Shown piece by piece: positions 14,293 through 21,177 of a stretch of 24,066 bases of DNA (the first letter of the stretch is position 1; every line of letters starts with the position of its first letter). The position numbers and the translations under genes were made by a program. Under the pieces are notes generated by a model. That model saw only the letters and a list, made by a program, of their open reading frames with translations, was not told where the DNA came from and searched no databases. Source of the DNA: Dehalococcoidales bacterium (GTDB lineage Bacteria > Chloroflexota > Dehalococcoidia > Dehalococcoidales > UBA2162); contig CP070645.1 of assembly GCA_020354275.1 (NCBI GenBank), positions 336,530 to 360,595 of the forward strand. The letters run 5' to 3'.

Positions 14293-14988
14293 ATGGCAAC
14301 ACCGGACTTGACTCAAAGAATCGATACGCTAGCCCAGTGGATGCTGGAGTCTGAGTACTTGGTGGTATTTACCGGGGCTGGCATCAGTACCGAATCAGGC
14401 CTTCCTGACTTCCGCGGGCCGGACGGTGTCTGGACACGCCGCGATAAAGGGCTTCCCCCGCAACGGAGGGACTGGTCGGGAGCCGAACCCAACTCCGGGC
14501 ATATGGCTATTGTTGAGCTGCAGAAGATAGGTAGACTGGCCTTCCTGATCTCCCAGAATATCGATAACCTCCACCTGCAGTCCGGAATACGCCCTGATTT
14601 GCTGGCTGAACTACACGGTAACATGACTAAGCTAAGGTGCGAACGTTGCGAGTCTCAGGTGGACAGGTCATCTGGCCTGACTACCTGTGATTGCGGTGGC
14701 AAGCTTGTCCCCAGCGTGGTTGGTTTTGGACAGATGTTACCCCAGAAGGACCTGACCAACTCGTTTGTCCATTCACAGCAATGCGACCTGTTTGTGGTGG
14801 TCGGTTCCAGTCTGGTGGTTACCCCGGCGGCTGATATGCCCCGCGTAGCCCTGCAGAGTGGTGCCCGGCTGGTCATTATCAATCAGGGTGAGACCCCGTT
14901 TGACCGGGTTACACACCTGCGGTTCTGGGAGGGGATAGGTGACGTTTTACCCCCGGCGGTTGACCGGTTGAAGAAGCTTATGGAATAG
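14293..14988 (+). CDS. NAD-dependent protein deacylase, Sir2 family
   Basis: Removes acyl groups from lysines, consuming NAD and yielding nicotinamide and O-acyl-ADP-ribose. In 231 aa the sirtuin motifs are complete: GAGISTESGLPDFRG (residues 28-42), SQNIDNLH (88-94), and LHGN with catalytic His108. Zinc cysteines are 116, 119, 132 and 134, the second pair spaced CxC as in the CxCGG...FGQxLP subgroup. FGQMLP follows at 145-150, then VVGSSLVVTPAADMP and VIINQGETP. No ribosome-binding site precedes the ATG at 14293 and the promoter -10 box ends nine bases upstream, so it is probably translated from a leaderless transcript. It stands alone, followed by a terminator. Class or acyl preference cannot be assigned. 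Confidence 0.95.
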   Translation: MATPDLTQRIDTLAQWMLESEYLVVFTGAGISTESGLPDFRGPDGVWTRRDKGLPPQRRDWSGAEPNSGHMAIVELQKIGRLAFLISQNIDNLHLQSGIRPDLLAELHGNMTKLRCERCESQVDRSSGLTTCDCGGKLVPSVVGFGQMLPQKDLTNSFVHSQQCDLFVVVGSSLVVTPAADMPRVALQSGARLVIINQGETPFDRVTHLRFWEGIGDVLPPAVDRLKKLME

Positions 14989-15042
14989 GCTTCCAGGGGC
15001 TGAAAGAAGCATATCTTCTTGGGAACGCCACGTAAAATATCC

Positions 15043-15072
15043 AGGGCTAGTATTAGTCCTTCGCCCTTTTTT
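15043..15072 (+). terminator. intrinsic terminator after the sirtuin gene
   Basis: AGGGC (15043-15047) pairs with GCCCT (15063-15067), loop of 15 nt, followed directly by a run of T through 15072. Located about 55 bp after the stop codon. Confidence 0.55.
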
Positions 15073-15198
15073 CTACCGAATCAATTGCCCTGTAGTGCTA
15101 TTGGTATACCACTTTCTCATTTCTATTCAGTAATATAAAACGTAAATTGATTCTATTCTGGTAGTAGCTCCCGGCTAACCGGTATCTGTAATTAGGTT

Positions 15199-15228
15199 TT
15201 GACAAAACAGGCACCTTTAATGTAGAAT
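15199..15228 (+). promoter_or_regulatory. predicted promoter for the zinc-ribbon gene at 15364
   Basis: Perfect -35 TTGACA at 15199-15204, 18-bp spacer, TAGAAT at 15223-15228. Start predicted near 15235, giving a ~128-nt leader. Confidence 0.65.
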
Positions 15229-15317
15229 GTTATACGGTTGTATTAGAGTTTAGTCTAGGTTGTCACATGCAAAGTTAGTTTTCCCTTCAGTGGTCAGTTT
15301 GGATTTACTCAAATGCT

Positions 15318-15362
15318 GGATAACCAACTCTAACCAACTATATAGCAAAGAGGAGGTTATCC
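15318..15362 (+). promoter_or_regulatory. inverted repeat masking the ribosome-binding site of the 15364 gene
   Basis: GGATAACC at 15318-15325 is the exact reverse complement of GGTTATCC at 15355-15362. The 3' arm takes in the last two G of the AGGAGG ribosome-binding site (15351-15356) and ends one base before the ATG. If the 8-bp stem forms in the mRNA, with its 29-nt loop, it would hinder initiation. Inside the loop, AACCAACT occurs twice, 10 bases apart (first copy overlapping the 5' arm). Confidence 0.5.
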
Positions 15363-15363
15363 T

Positions 15364-15663
15364 ATGACTTACCAGGACAAGCCACTCCAGTGTTCCGATT
15401 GCGGGCAAGAGTTTATTTTCACCGCTGGGGAGCAAGAATTCTATTCATCCCGCGGCCTGTTGAATGAACCGAAACGCTGCCCCGAATGCCGCCAGTCAAG
15501 GAAAGCGGAACGCTATGGAAACAGTGGCTACCGGGCGCCACGGCAGATGTTCCCGGCGATTTGTGCTGAGTGCGGTAAGGAAACCGAGGTCCCGTTCGAG
15601 CCACGAGAGGGCAGACCGGTTTATTGCAGTGAGTGCTATAGCAAGATTAGACTGAATAAATAA
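15364..15663 (+). CDS. double zinc-ribbon protein, 99 aa (paralogue of the gene at 9855)
   Basis: Same architecture as the 9855 product. Ribbon one is LQCSDCGQEFIFTAGEQEFY ... RCPECRQSRK; ribbon two is CAECGKETEVPFEP ... VYCSECY. Both have four cysteines in Cx2C pairs. The GQEF-FTAGEQEFY, NEP-RCPECR, FEPREGRPVYC-ECY blocks are nearly identical in the two genes, while the Gly/Arg linker and the tail differ, which suggests an old duplication rather than a recent copy. ATG 15364 has a perfect AGGAGG. It has its own promoter and a long leader whose inverted repeat covers the ribosome-binding site. Function unknown. The next gene is rpsU, 87 bp on. Confidence 0.87.
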   Translation: MTYQDKPLQCSDCGQEFIFTAGEQEFYSSRGLLNEPKRCPECRQSRKAERYGNSGYRAPRQMFPAICAECGKETEVPFEPREGRPVYCSECYSKIRLNK

Positions 15664-15750
15664 TTGCTATTAATATCAAATAATATCAGAAAAAATATAT
15701 AATATAATCTTTTAAAGCATATCTAGATTATTTTAGTATGTTGGTGTGTT

Positions 15751-15924
15751 ATGTCGTTGGAAGTAACCCTGCGCGAGGGGGAAACACAAGATAGCTTATT
15801 GAAACGCTTTCAAAGAATGGTACAGATGGATGGCATTTTGCGGGAGGCAAAAGCCCATCGCTATTTCATTTCAAAGAGAGAAGCTGCCCGTCTAAAGGCG
15901 AAGAAGAGCTCCAGGCGAAGGTAA
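15751..15924 (+). CDS. rpsU: 30S ribosomal protein S21
   Basis: A 57-codon gene. The product starts MSLEVTLREGETQDSLLKRF and ends KAKKSSRRR; the pattern of an N-terminal strand, a basic helix (KRFQRMVQMDGILREAK), and a Lys/Arg-rich helix with SKREAARLKAKK is that of bS21, which sits near the mRNA exit by the anti-Shine-Dalgarno end of 16S rRNA. Length fits the family (55-70). ATG 15751; the ribosome-binding site is poor (GGTG only). The upstream 87 bp are very AT-rich with two overlapping TATAAT-like boxes (15698-15708) but no clear -35. It converges on the UPF0182 gene 44 bp away. Confidence 0.9.
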   Translation: MSLEVTLREGETQDSLLKRFQRMVQMDGILREAKAHRYFISKREAARLKAKKSSRRR

Positions 15925-15930
15925 ATTGTA

Positions 15931-15973
15931 ACTGATATCGGGCAGTTCTAAAGGGTTTTAATTCCATATCAGT
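15931..15973. terminator. inverted repeat between convergent rpsU and UPF0182 genes
   Basis: ACTGATAT (15931-15938) and ATATCAGT (15966-15973) are perfect reverse complements with a 27-nt loop, and the second arm covers the UPF0182 stop codon. The position suggests a shared transcription end, but the stem is AT-rich and has no flanking T-run. Confidence 0.4.
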
Positions 15974-18743
15974 CTTCACTGGATAGTTCGGCTAACTGTT
16001 CCAGTACTGTCTTTAGGGCATCTAGTTCATTTCCGTAACCCGCCCAATCACCTGCTTTCAGGTATTCCATTGCCTGGTCATAGTGCTGTTGCGCCTTTTC
16101 GATTAGTTCGGCGATATCAGTGGATACCGGTTCTTCCGGTTCGGTGACATCAGGTGGTTCTTCATCGGGTTCCGTCGGTGGCAGTTCGGTGCCGAAGATT
16201 GCCGAGATGCTTTGCGATAGGGTTGGTTCCATAGCAATCTGGTCACCGGCAACCACGATGACTCTCTTCAGCTCAGGTAACCCGCCGGTTACGGCTTCTA
16301 AGAATACCGGTTCCACGTATAGTATTGATTCTCCCAAGGGAATCAGCAGCAGGTTGCCCCGGATGACATTGGAGCCACCGCGACCCCATAAGGCGAGTTG
16401 TTCGGTGATGGTGGTATCCTGTCCGATCCGGTTTTCGATTTGACTGGGACCATACACCGTTCGTTCCTTGGGGAAATGATAGGCCAGCAGTTTGCCGTAG
16501 TTCTCACCATCACAGCGGGCAGCCAGCCAGCCGATGGTAACATTCTTGCTGACCGGAGTGAAGGGCAGCATAAGCAGGAACTCTTCTTTCTCTTCGTCAG
16601 GTAGGCGCATGATTATGTAATAGGGTTCGATAAGCTGTTCACTGCCAAAATATACTTCTCTGGGGATGGTCCAAAGGTCTTCTTTGTTGTAGAATACGCG
16701 GACATCCACCATGTGATAGGTCTGGTATACAGAGGCCTGGATGCTGAACATATCCTCGGGGTAACGGAGATGGACTACCAGGGACTCGGGCATCTCCTCC
16801 ATGGGCGTAAACAGCCCGGGGAAGATGGTCTGATATGTCTTAACCAGGGCATCCCCGGGATCAGCGACATAGAAAGTTACGGTACCATCATAGGCGTCGA
16901 CCACCGCTTTTACACTGTTCCGTATGTAGTTTAGCCCGCTATCCAATGGTTCGGAATAGGGGTAACGGTCGGTAACAGTATAGGCGTCCTGTATCCAGAA
17001 TAATCTACCGTCAATTGCTACCAGATAAGGGTCCCGGTCCAGCTTCAAGAATGGAGCCAGGTGGTTAACCCTTTCCATGATATTCCGGTAATAGAGTACC
17101 CGACTTTCCGGTCTTAATTCGCCGCTGATAAGGATATTGATATCGCCCAGTTGCCAGGCGTAGGTGGCCCGTCTGATAAAGCTGCTGAGACCTATGCCCC
17201 CTTCACCTTCGTAATAACCATACACATTCTGCTCACCCTTGGGGTAGTCAAACTCCTGGGTTTTTGTTTTCACAATTACGTATTCATTGGTCTTTTCGCC
17301 GTAATATATCTGTGGCTTTTCAATGTTGAAGTCACCTACCGGGGGTATATCCTTTATCAGGAGTTCCGGTAGTCCCTGAGTGGTAATCTCGTTAACCGGG
17401 CTCAAGGCAAGACCGTAGCCATGGGTAAACTGCAAGCGGCGGTTGACCCAGGTCTGTGCTTCGCCGGCCAGTTTTTCAGCGGACAGTTCACGGGCTGACA
17501 GCATGACCTGCCGGTAGTTGCCGTCAATAACATAGCGGTCAACGTCGATGTCGTTGAAGTCATAATAGAGACGGAAGGACTGGATCTGGTTATAGGTGTC
17601 TTTCAGCGGGCGGGTGTCCCAGAGCCGGATGTTATTTATGGTCTCCTCGTTCTGGGCTATCTCCTGAGGACTCGGTGTGTCCTCTGCCGGGAATGGCTGG
17701 TTATCGATACGGTTAAGGGCGAAGGCTTCTCTGGTATATTCTATATTGTACTCGATGTAGGGGGTTTCCTTGGCCAGTTCGTTGGGCTGTACCTGGAAGC
17801 GCTGTACCAGACTGGGGAAAATGCCGCTGATAATGATGGCAGCTATTATCCAACCTCCGATTCCGTAAAGGACCCACCGGAAGTTTCTTCTCAATACGGA
17901 TACCATTACGGAGGCCATAACCACGATTACTATTGATAGGAGAATCCACTGCGCTGGAAGCTTGGCGTGCATATCAGCATAGCTGGCACCGAAGACTACG
18001 CCCCGGGTGGAAAAGACCAGTTCCCAGATACCCAGCCAGTAACCCCAGGCGAAAAGGCCGAGGATAGCCATGACTAATATACCGGCATGGAGTAATATCG
18101 GTCGGGAAAAGTCAAACCTGAGCCGTTTTGCTCCGTAGCTGAGGAGGTATATCCCGGCACTGCCCAGGAGGGTGATTACCAGCATGCTGAGGAACCAGCC
18201 GCGCATCAGGTGAAGGAAAGGCAATGAGAAAACATAGAAGCTGATTTCCTGTTGGAAGACAGGGTCACTGATGCCGAAGGGTTGCCCGTTGAAGAATAGC
18301 AGTACGGCTTCCCAGTTATCCTGGGCTACCATACCGAATACCAGACCGAGCAGTATCGTGCCCAGAATTATGCTCCACTTCAGTGTTGACTGTAGCTGAT
18401 ATATGATTTCCCAGGGCCAGAGCTGCTTCCTGCTCCGGGGTGATAGACGCGTGGCCAGTATCAGGTTTCCCAGGAAGAAGGTGCTGAAAATCAGAGCTGC
18501 GATGAGGAAAACGAGGACCTTGGTTCTGAGAATTGTGGTATATACACTGCCATAGTCCAGGCTACTGAACCACAGCCATTCCGAGTAGAAGCCTTTCCCC
18601 ATATTCAGCAGAATAAACAGGATTATGACTCCAACTACTATTAGAAGTAGCTTGGGCCACCGTCCGCGGCGTCCTCTTGGTGCCGCTCTGTCATCCCTGT
18701 CTTCAGGGAACCAGCGCTGCCATTGTCTCTCGAATGAACTCAA
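15969..18743 (-). CDS. UPF0182-family large membrane protein, 924 aa
   Basis: Recognised as UPF0182 by architecture and by blocks such as PFGISDPVFQQEISFYVFSL, ETPYIEYNIEYTREAFAL and YGYYEGEGGIG. The N-terminus has a basic cytoplasmic stretch, then about seven membrane segments in residues ~30-325. A large ~550-residue external domain follows, and it ends in a Glu/Pro-rich linker and a helical tail (IEKAQQHYDQAMEYLKAGDW) like that of other members. Length is normal for the family. Start: TTG (revcomp of CAA at 18741-18743) with AAGAGGAA upstream. Function is unknown in general; the shape suggests a membrane-anchored extracytoplasmic protein. Its own promoter lies at 18846-18875. It converges with rpsU and diverges from rpsF. 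Confidence 0.93.
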   Translation of the reverse strand: MSSFERQWQRWFPEDRDDRAAPRGRRGRWPKLLLIVVGVIILFILLNMGKGFYSEWLWFSSLDYGSVYTTILRTKVLVFLIAALIFSTFFLGNLILATRLSPRSRKQLWPWEIIYQLQSTLKWSIILGTILLGLVFGMVAQDNWEAVLLFFNGQPFGISDPVFQQEISFYVFSLPFLHLMRGWFLSMLVITLLGSAGIYLLSYGAKRLRFDFSRPILLHAGILVMAILGLFAWGYWLGIWELVFSTRGVVFGASYADMHAKLPAQWILLSIVIVVMASVMVSVLRRNFRWVLYGIGGWIIAAIIISGIFPSLVQRFQVQPNELAKETPYIEYNIEYTREAFALNRIDNQPFPAEDTPSPQEIAQNEETINNIRLWDTRPLKDTYNQIQSFRLYYDFNDIDVDRYVIDGNYRQVMLSARELSAEKLAGEAQTWVNRRLQFTHGYGLALSPVNEITTQGLPELLIKDIPPVGDFNIEKPQIYYGEKTNEYVIVKTKTQEFDYPKGEQNVYGYYEGEGGIGLSSFIRRATYAWQLGDINILISGELRPESRVLYYRNIMERVNHLAPFLKLDRDPYLVAIDGRLFWIQDAYTVTDRYPYSEPLDSGLNYIRNSVKAVVDAYDGTVTFYVADPGDALVKTYQTIFPGLFTPMEEMPESLVVHLRYPEDMFSIQASVYQTYHMVDVRVFYNKEDLWTIPREVYFGSEQLIEPYYIIMRLPDEEKEEFLLMLPFTPVSKNVTIGWLAARCDGENYGKLLAYHFPKERTVYGPSQIENRIGQDTTITEQLALWGRGGSNVIRGNLLLIPLGESILYVEPVFLEAVTGGLPELKRVIVVAGDQIAMEPTLSQSISAIFGTELPPTEPDEEPPDVTEPEEPVSTDIAELIEKAQQHYDQAMEYLKAGDWAGYGNELDALKTVLEQLAELSSED

Positions 18744-18845
18744 TCTATTCCTCTTAACCCAAAGGGTGGTTAATAGGGGAGGGTAGATTAACGATTTTTA
18801 TACGTTTATAAGGTTATTAAATAGGCTGCAATATACGCAATTATG

Positions 18846-18875
18846 AGAATAACACGCCCCCTTTATGGTAGTCAA
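18846..18875 (-). promoter_or_regulatory. predicted promoter for the UPF0182 gene
   Basis: Minus strand: TTGACT at 18875-18870, 18-bp spacer, TATTCT at 18851-18846; leader about 96 nt. Confidence 0.55.
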
Positions 18876-18998
18876 TGCTTATTTACAGGCTGGAAAATTG
18901 CTGGTTAAAAGGATTACCAAGATATATTATCAGGCAGCTTGGTTTACTGTGTTTATAAGGTAGCCAGATACAATCCAGGGGTACTATCACTCATTGTG

Positions 18999-19028
18999 TT
19001 GTGTATACTCACTGTGTTATAGTATAAT
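18999..19028 (+). promoter_or_regulatory. predicted promoter for the rpsF operon
   Basis: TTGTGT at 18999-19004, 18-bp spacer, perfect TATAAT at 19023-19028. Start predicted near 19035; leader of roughly 23 nt carrying GGGGAGA before the TTG codon. Confidence 0.6.
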
Positions 19029-19057
19029 GCTTTGTATAATTTAATGGGGAGAAATAA

Positions 19058-19384
19058 TTGGTATCGACAAATAATGTGATCGAAGAAGGTCAGCAGCTAC
19101 CTGACTACGAACTGGTTCTGGTCATCAGTCCGGAGGTTGCTGATGAGGATATAGAGATTACAGTGGATAAGGTACGCCGTTTCATCACGGAAAAGGGCGG
19201 TACTATTTCTGATACCGAGGAGTGGGGCAGAAGAAGGTTAGCTTATCCGATAAAGCATTTTACAGATGGCAGATATTTTCTGGTTAAATTCAATATGGGA
19301 CCTGCATTCGGCAGGGAACTGGAAGCGAACCTGAAGATTTCTGAAGAGGTTCTACGGCATCTTTTAATTAAATTGGAGAGTTAA
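19058..19384 (+). CDS. rpsF: 30S ribosomal protein S6
   Basis: Small-subunit protein that dimerises with S18. The 108-aa product has the family features YELVLVISPEVADEDIEITV near the start, the EEWGRRRLAYPIKHFTDGRY block and the strand YFLVKFNM, ending in EEVLRHLLIKLES. Start: TTG 19058, set by GGGGAGA five bases upstream. First gene of a run rpsF-ssb-rpsR, the common bacterial order, here continuing into rpmH-rnpA-yidD-yidC-jag. No C-terminal extension. Confidence 0.97.
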   Translation: MVSTNNVIEEGQQLPDYELVLVISPEVADEDIEITVDKVRRFITEKGGTISDTEEWGRRRLAYPIKHFTDGRYFLVKFNMGPAFGRELEANLKISEEVLRHLLIKLES

Positions 19385-19444
19385 CCTGCGGTAGTTATCG
19401 ATTACTCTCGGGTGTTCTGATAGAACCGGAGGAGTATTGAGGGA

Positions 19445-19852
19445 ATGGCGAGTTTAAACAAAGTGATGATTATTGGCAATCTTGGCAGTGAACCCGAGAT
19501 GCGCTTCACACCCAATGGCAGGCCAGTCACGTCTTTCCGTGTGGCGACCAACCGGGTTTATACTACCGCTGAGGGTGAGCGTAAAGAAGAAACAGAATGG
19601 TTTACGGTGGTCTCCTGGGGTAATCTGGCCGAACAATGCAACCAGTTTCTCACCAAAGGCCGGCTAGTCTATGTTGAAGGCAGGTTGCGCACCCGACCCT
19701 GGGAAGGGCAGGATGGCCAGAAACATTACCGGACGGAAATAATAGCCAACAGGGTAACATTCCTGGGGAGACAGGCAGTATCACCTCTTCCCGATGAAAA
19801 GGTTGCTGAAGGTGGTATCGATGAGTTCGAGGCGGATGATATTCCCTTCTGA
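19445..19852 (+). CDS. ssb: single-stranded DNA-binding protein
   Basis: Protects single-stranded DNA and recruits repair and replication proteins. The 135-aa protein has an OB fold (residues 1-~110: LNKVMIIGNLGSEPEMRFTP, ETEWFTVVSWGNLAEQC, KGRLVYVEGRLRTRPWEGQD). It has a very short linker and the canonical acidic tip DDIPF that binds partner proteins. The linker is much shorter than in E. coli, as in many ssb genes sitting between rpsF and rpsR. ATG 19445, with GAGGGA close upstream and GGAGGAG further away. Confidence 0.97.
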   Translation: MASLNKVMIIGNLGSEPEMRFTPNGRPVTSFRVATNRVYTTAEGERKEETEWFTVVSWGNLAEQCNQFLTKGRLVYVEGRLRTRPWEGQDGQKHYRTEIIANRVTFLGRQAVSPLPDEKVAEGGIDEFEADDIPF

Positions 19853-19899
19853 ACACCAGTTAAGTGGTTAATAGTTTGAATGCAGGGAGTTAACAAGTA

Positions 19900-20202
19900 G
19901 TGGCAAAGGCAAGAAATAGTGGAACGAAGCGTACGAGGTGGAGTAAGTCAAGGTATACGCCAAGACGACGGGTTTGTGCCTTCTGTTCTGGCAAAATTAC
20001 AGATATAGACTATAAAGATGCTGAAAAATTACGTGGTTTTATCACTGATAGGGGTAAGATAGCACCGCGTCGGCGAACTGGCACTTGTGCTAAACATCAG
20101 AGGATTATAGCCCGGGCAATAAAGAGAGCACGGCATATAGCCTTGCTGCCGTATGTACCAGCCCATATGCGTCTGGCGGTGAGTGTTGAGGCGGTTGAAT
20201 AG
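19900..20202 (+). CDS. rpsR: 30S ribosomal protein S18
   Basis: Binds with S6 on the 30S platform. The 100 residues comprise a basic N-terminal tail of about 25 aa, then the S18 core CAFCSGKITDIDYKDAEKLR, GKIAPRRRTGTCAKHQRIIA and RAIKRARHIALLPYV. Cysteines in CAFC plus CAKH make a possible zinc site, i.e. the zinc-binding version of S18. GTG start at 19900 with GGGAG 10 nt upstream. Confidence 0.97.
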   Translation: MAKARNSGTKRTRWSKSRYTPRRRVCAFCSGKITDIDYKDAEKLRGFITDRGKIAPRRRTGTCAKHQRIIARAIKRARHIALLPYVPAHMRLAVSVEAVE

Positions 20203-20275
20203 TATCACAATCATAAGTTGAAGGTTGTCCATCCTGCCTCTCATAATAATCACATTTACCTTACGAGGGATTAGA

Positions 20276-20416
20276 GTGCCAAAAAGAACCTATCAACCAA
20301 AAAAGATTCCGCGCAAGCGTGAGCATGGCTTTTTAAAGCGGATGAGCACACGGGCTGGCCGGGCTGTTTTGAAGGCCAGACGGCTCAAAGGCCGCAGGCG
20401 ATTGACTGTGGTTTGA
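20276..20416 (+). CDS. rpmH: 50S ribosomal protein L34
   Basis: A 46-aa basic protein of the large subunit: VPKRTYQPKKIPRKREHGFL, KRMSTRAGRAVLKARR, ending RLTVV, the family pattern. GTG at 20276 is chosen because GAGGGA lies five bases upstream and this gives the usual L34 N-terminus; the open frame extends 17 codons further 5' without similarity. Followed by rnpA 46 bp later, the nearly universal pairing. Confidence 0.96.
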   Translation: MPKRTYQPKKIPRKREHGFLKRMSTRAGRAVLKARRLKGRRRLTVV

Positions 20417-20462
20417 TATAAAATATGGTGTAGATCCGGGATTACGCTGGGCTAAGGGAGCG

Positions 20463-20849
20463 ATGAGGGGAGAAAGTTATCTTAAAAAGCCACAGCAATA
20501 TGCATTAGTCTATCGAAAAGGGAAATCGTGGGCATCTGATTTGGCTGTGATGAAGGCAGTACCCAATGGCCTTGCCGTATCACGTTACGGTTTTTCAGTA
20601 AGTAAACGGGTGGGTAAAGCGGTGACTAGGAACAGGATTAAACGATTACTCCGTGAGATCTTGCCAAAAATTCAGATTAATCCCGGGTGGGATATTGTGT
20701 TTGTGGTTCAACCAGCAGCTGCTGACGCTGATTACCGTACCCTTAATGGAGTAGTTAGCAATCTGTTATCCCGCGCTAATCTGCTGATGACCGGTAATGA
20801 CGGGGGAGTTATCGGGGAAGAGGTGGAGGTGTTGAGTGGAGGGAAATGA
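20463..20849 (+). CDS. rnpA: ribonuclease P protein component
   Basis: Protein subunit of RNase P, which trims the 5' ends of tRNA precursors. The 128-aa product has the diagnostic RNR motif in RVGKAVTRNRIKRLLREIL, preceded by FSVSKRVGKA, and the strand WDIVFVVQPAA. ATG 20463 with AAGGGAG upstream. The C-terminal ~20 residues (NDGGVIGEEVEVLSGGK) are a non-conserved tail. The RNA partner is not in the window. Confidence 0.95.
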   Translation: MRGESYLKKPQQYALVYRKGKSWASDLAVMKAVPNGLAVSRYGFSVSKRVGKAVTRNRIKRLLREILPKIQINPGWDIVFVVQPAAADADYRTLNGVVSNLLSRANLLMTGNDGGVIGEEVEVLSGGK

Positions 20850-20904
20850 ATAACCCAATTACCCTGGGGGCAATGGGGTATTAACTGAATAATAGTGGGG
20901 TGGC

Positions 20905-21114
20905 ATGAAAAGGTTTGCCTTGGGACTGGTTAGGTTGTATCAGGTAGCAATATCACCGTGGAGGTTATCGTCCTGCCGTTTTTTCCCGAGCTGCTCACAA
21001 TATACCTTTGAGGCTATCGAGAAGTATGGTGCTGCTAAGGGTGTGTGGCTGGGAGTAAAGCGTTTGGCCCGCTGCCATCCTTTACACATGGGTGGTTATG
21101 ACCCGGTTCCCTGA
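20905..21114 (+). CDS. yidD: membrane protein insertion efficiency factor YidD
   Basis: A 69-aa peripheral membrane protein that assists YidC. Family features: an N-terminal amphipathic helix (RFALGLVRLYQVAISPW), then CRFFPSCSQYTFEAIEKYGA and a closing RCHPLHMGGYDPVP with the three conserved cysteines. ATG 20905 with GGGGTGG upstream. Place after rnpA and before yidC is standard, apart from the inserted propeller gene. Confidence 0.95.
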   Translation: MKRFALGLVRLYQVAISPWRLSSCRFFPSCSQYTFEAIEKYGAAKGVWLGVKRLARCHPLHMGGYDPVP

Positions 21115-21177
21115 TCTATATGACGGGCTTTCCTCTTGGTGACGAATCAGTATCTTGCATACTAACGGAGTAAATGA

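Larger units (their letters stand above)
14989..15363. other. 375-bp intergenic region: sirtuin terminator, promoter, structured leader
   Basis: Contains a terminator at 15043-15072, a promoter at 15199-15228 and a ~128-nt leader with an inverted repeat covering the ribosome-binding site of the next gene. A hairpin AAGAAG/CTTCTT (15004-15020) lies just after the sirtuin stop. Nothing recognisable between 15073 and 15198. Confidence 0.6.
18744..19057. other. 314-bp divergent region between UPF0182 and rpsF
   Basis: AT-rich and non-coding. It holds one promoter toward each side (18846-18875 minus, 18999-19028 plus). No S6:S18-type leader structure fits in the short rpsF leader, and no DnaA-box cluster is present. 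Confidence 0.6.

Noticed and set aside
15250..15435. 61-aa minus-strand ORF before and inside the zinc-ribbon gene
   Set aside because: Antisense to a well-supported gene and its leader; no ribosome-binding site or recognisable motif.
18744..19057. Possible replication origin, since rpmH-rnpA often lies near dnaA/oriC
   Set aside because: No dnaA gene, no cluster of TTATCCACA-type boxes; the region is explained by two divergent promoters.
19029..19057. S6:S18-binding autoregulatory leader before rpsF
   Set aside because: The predicted leader is only about 23 nt, too short for the known structure.
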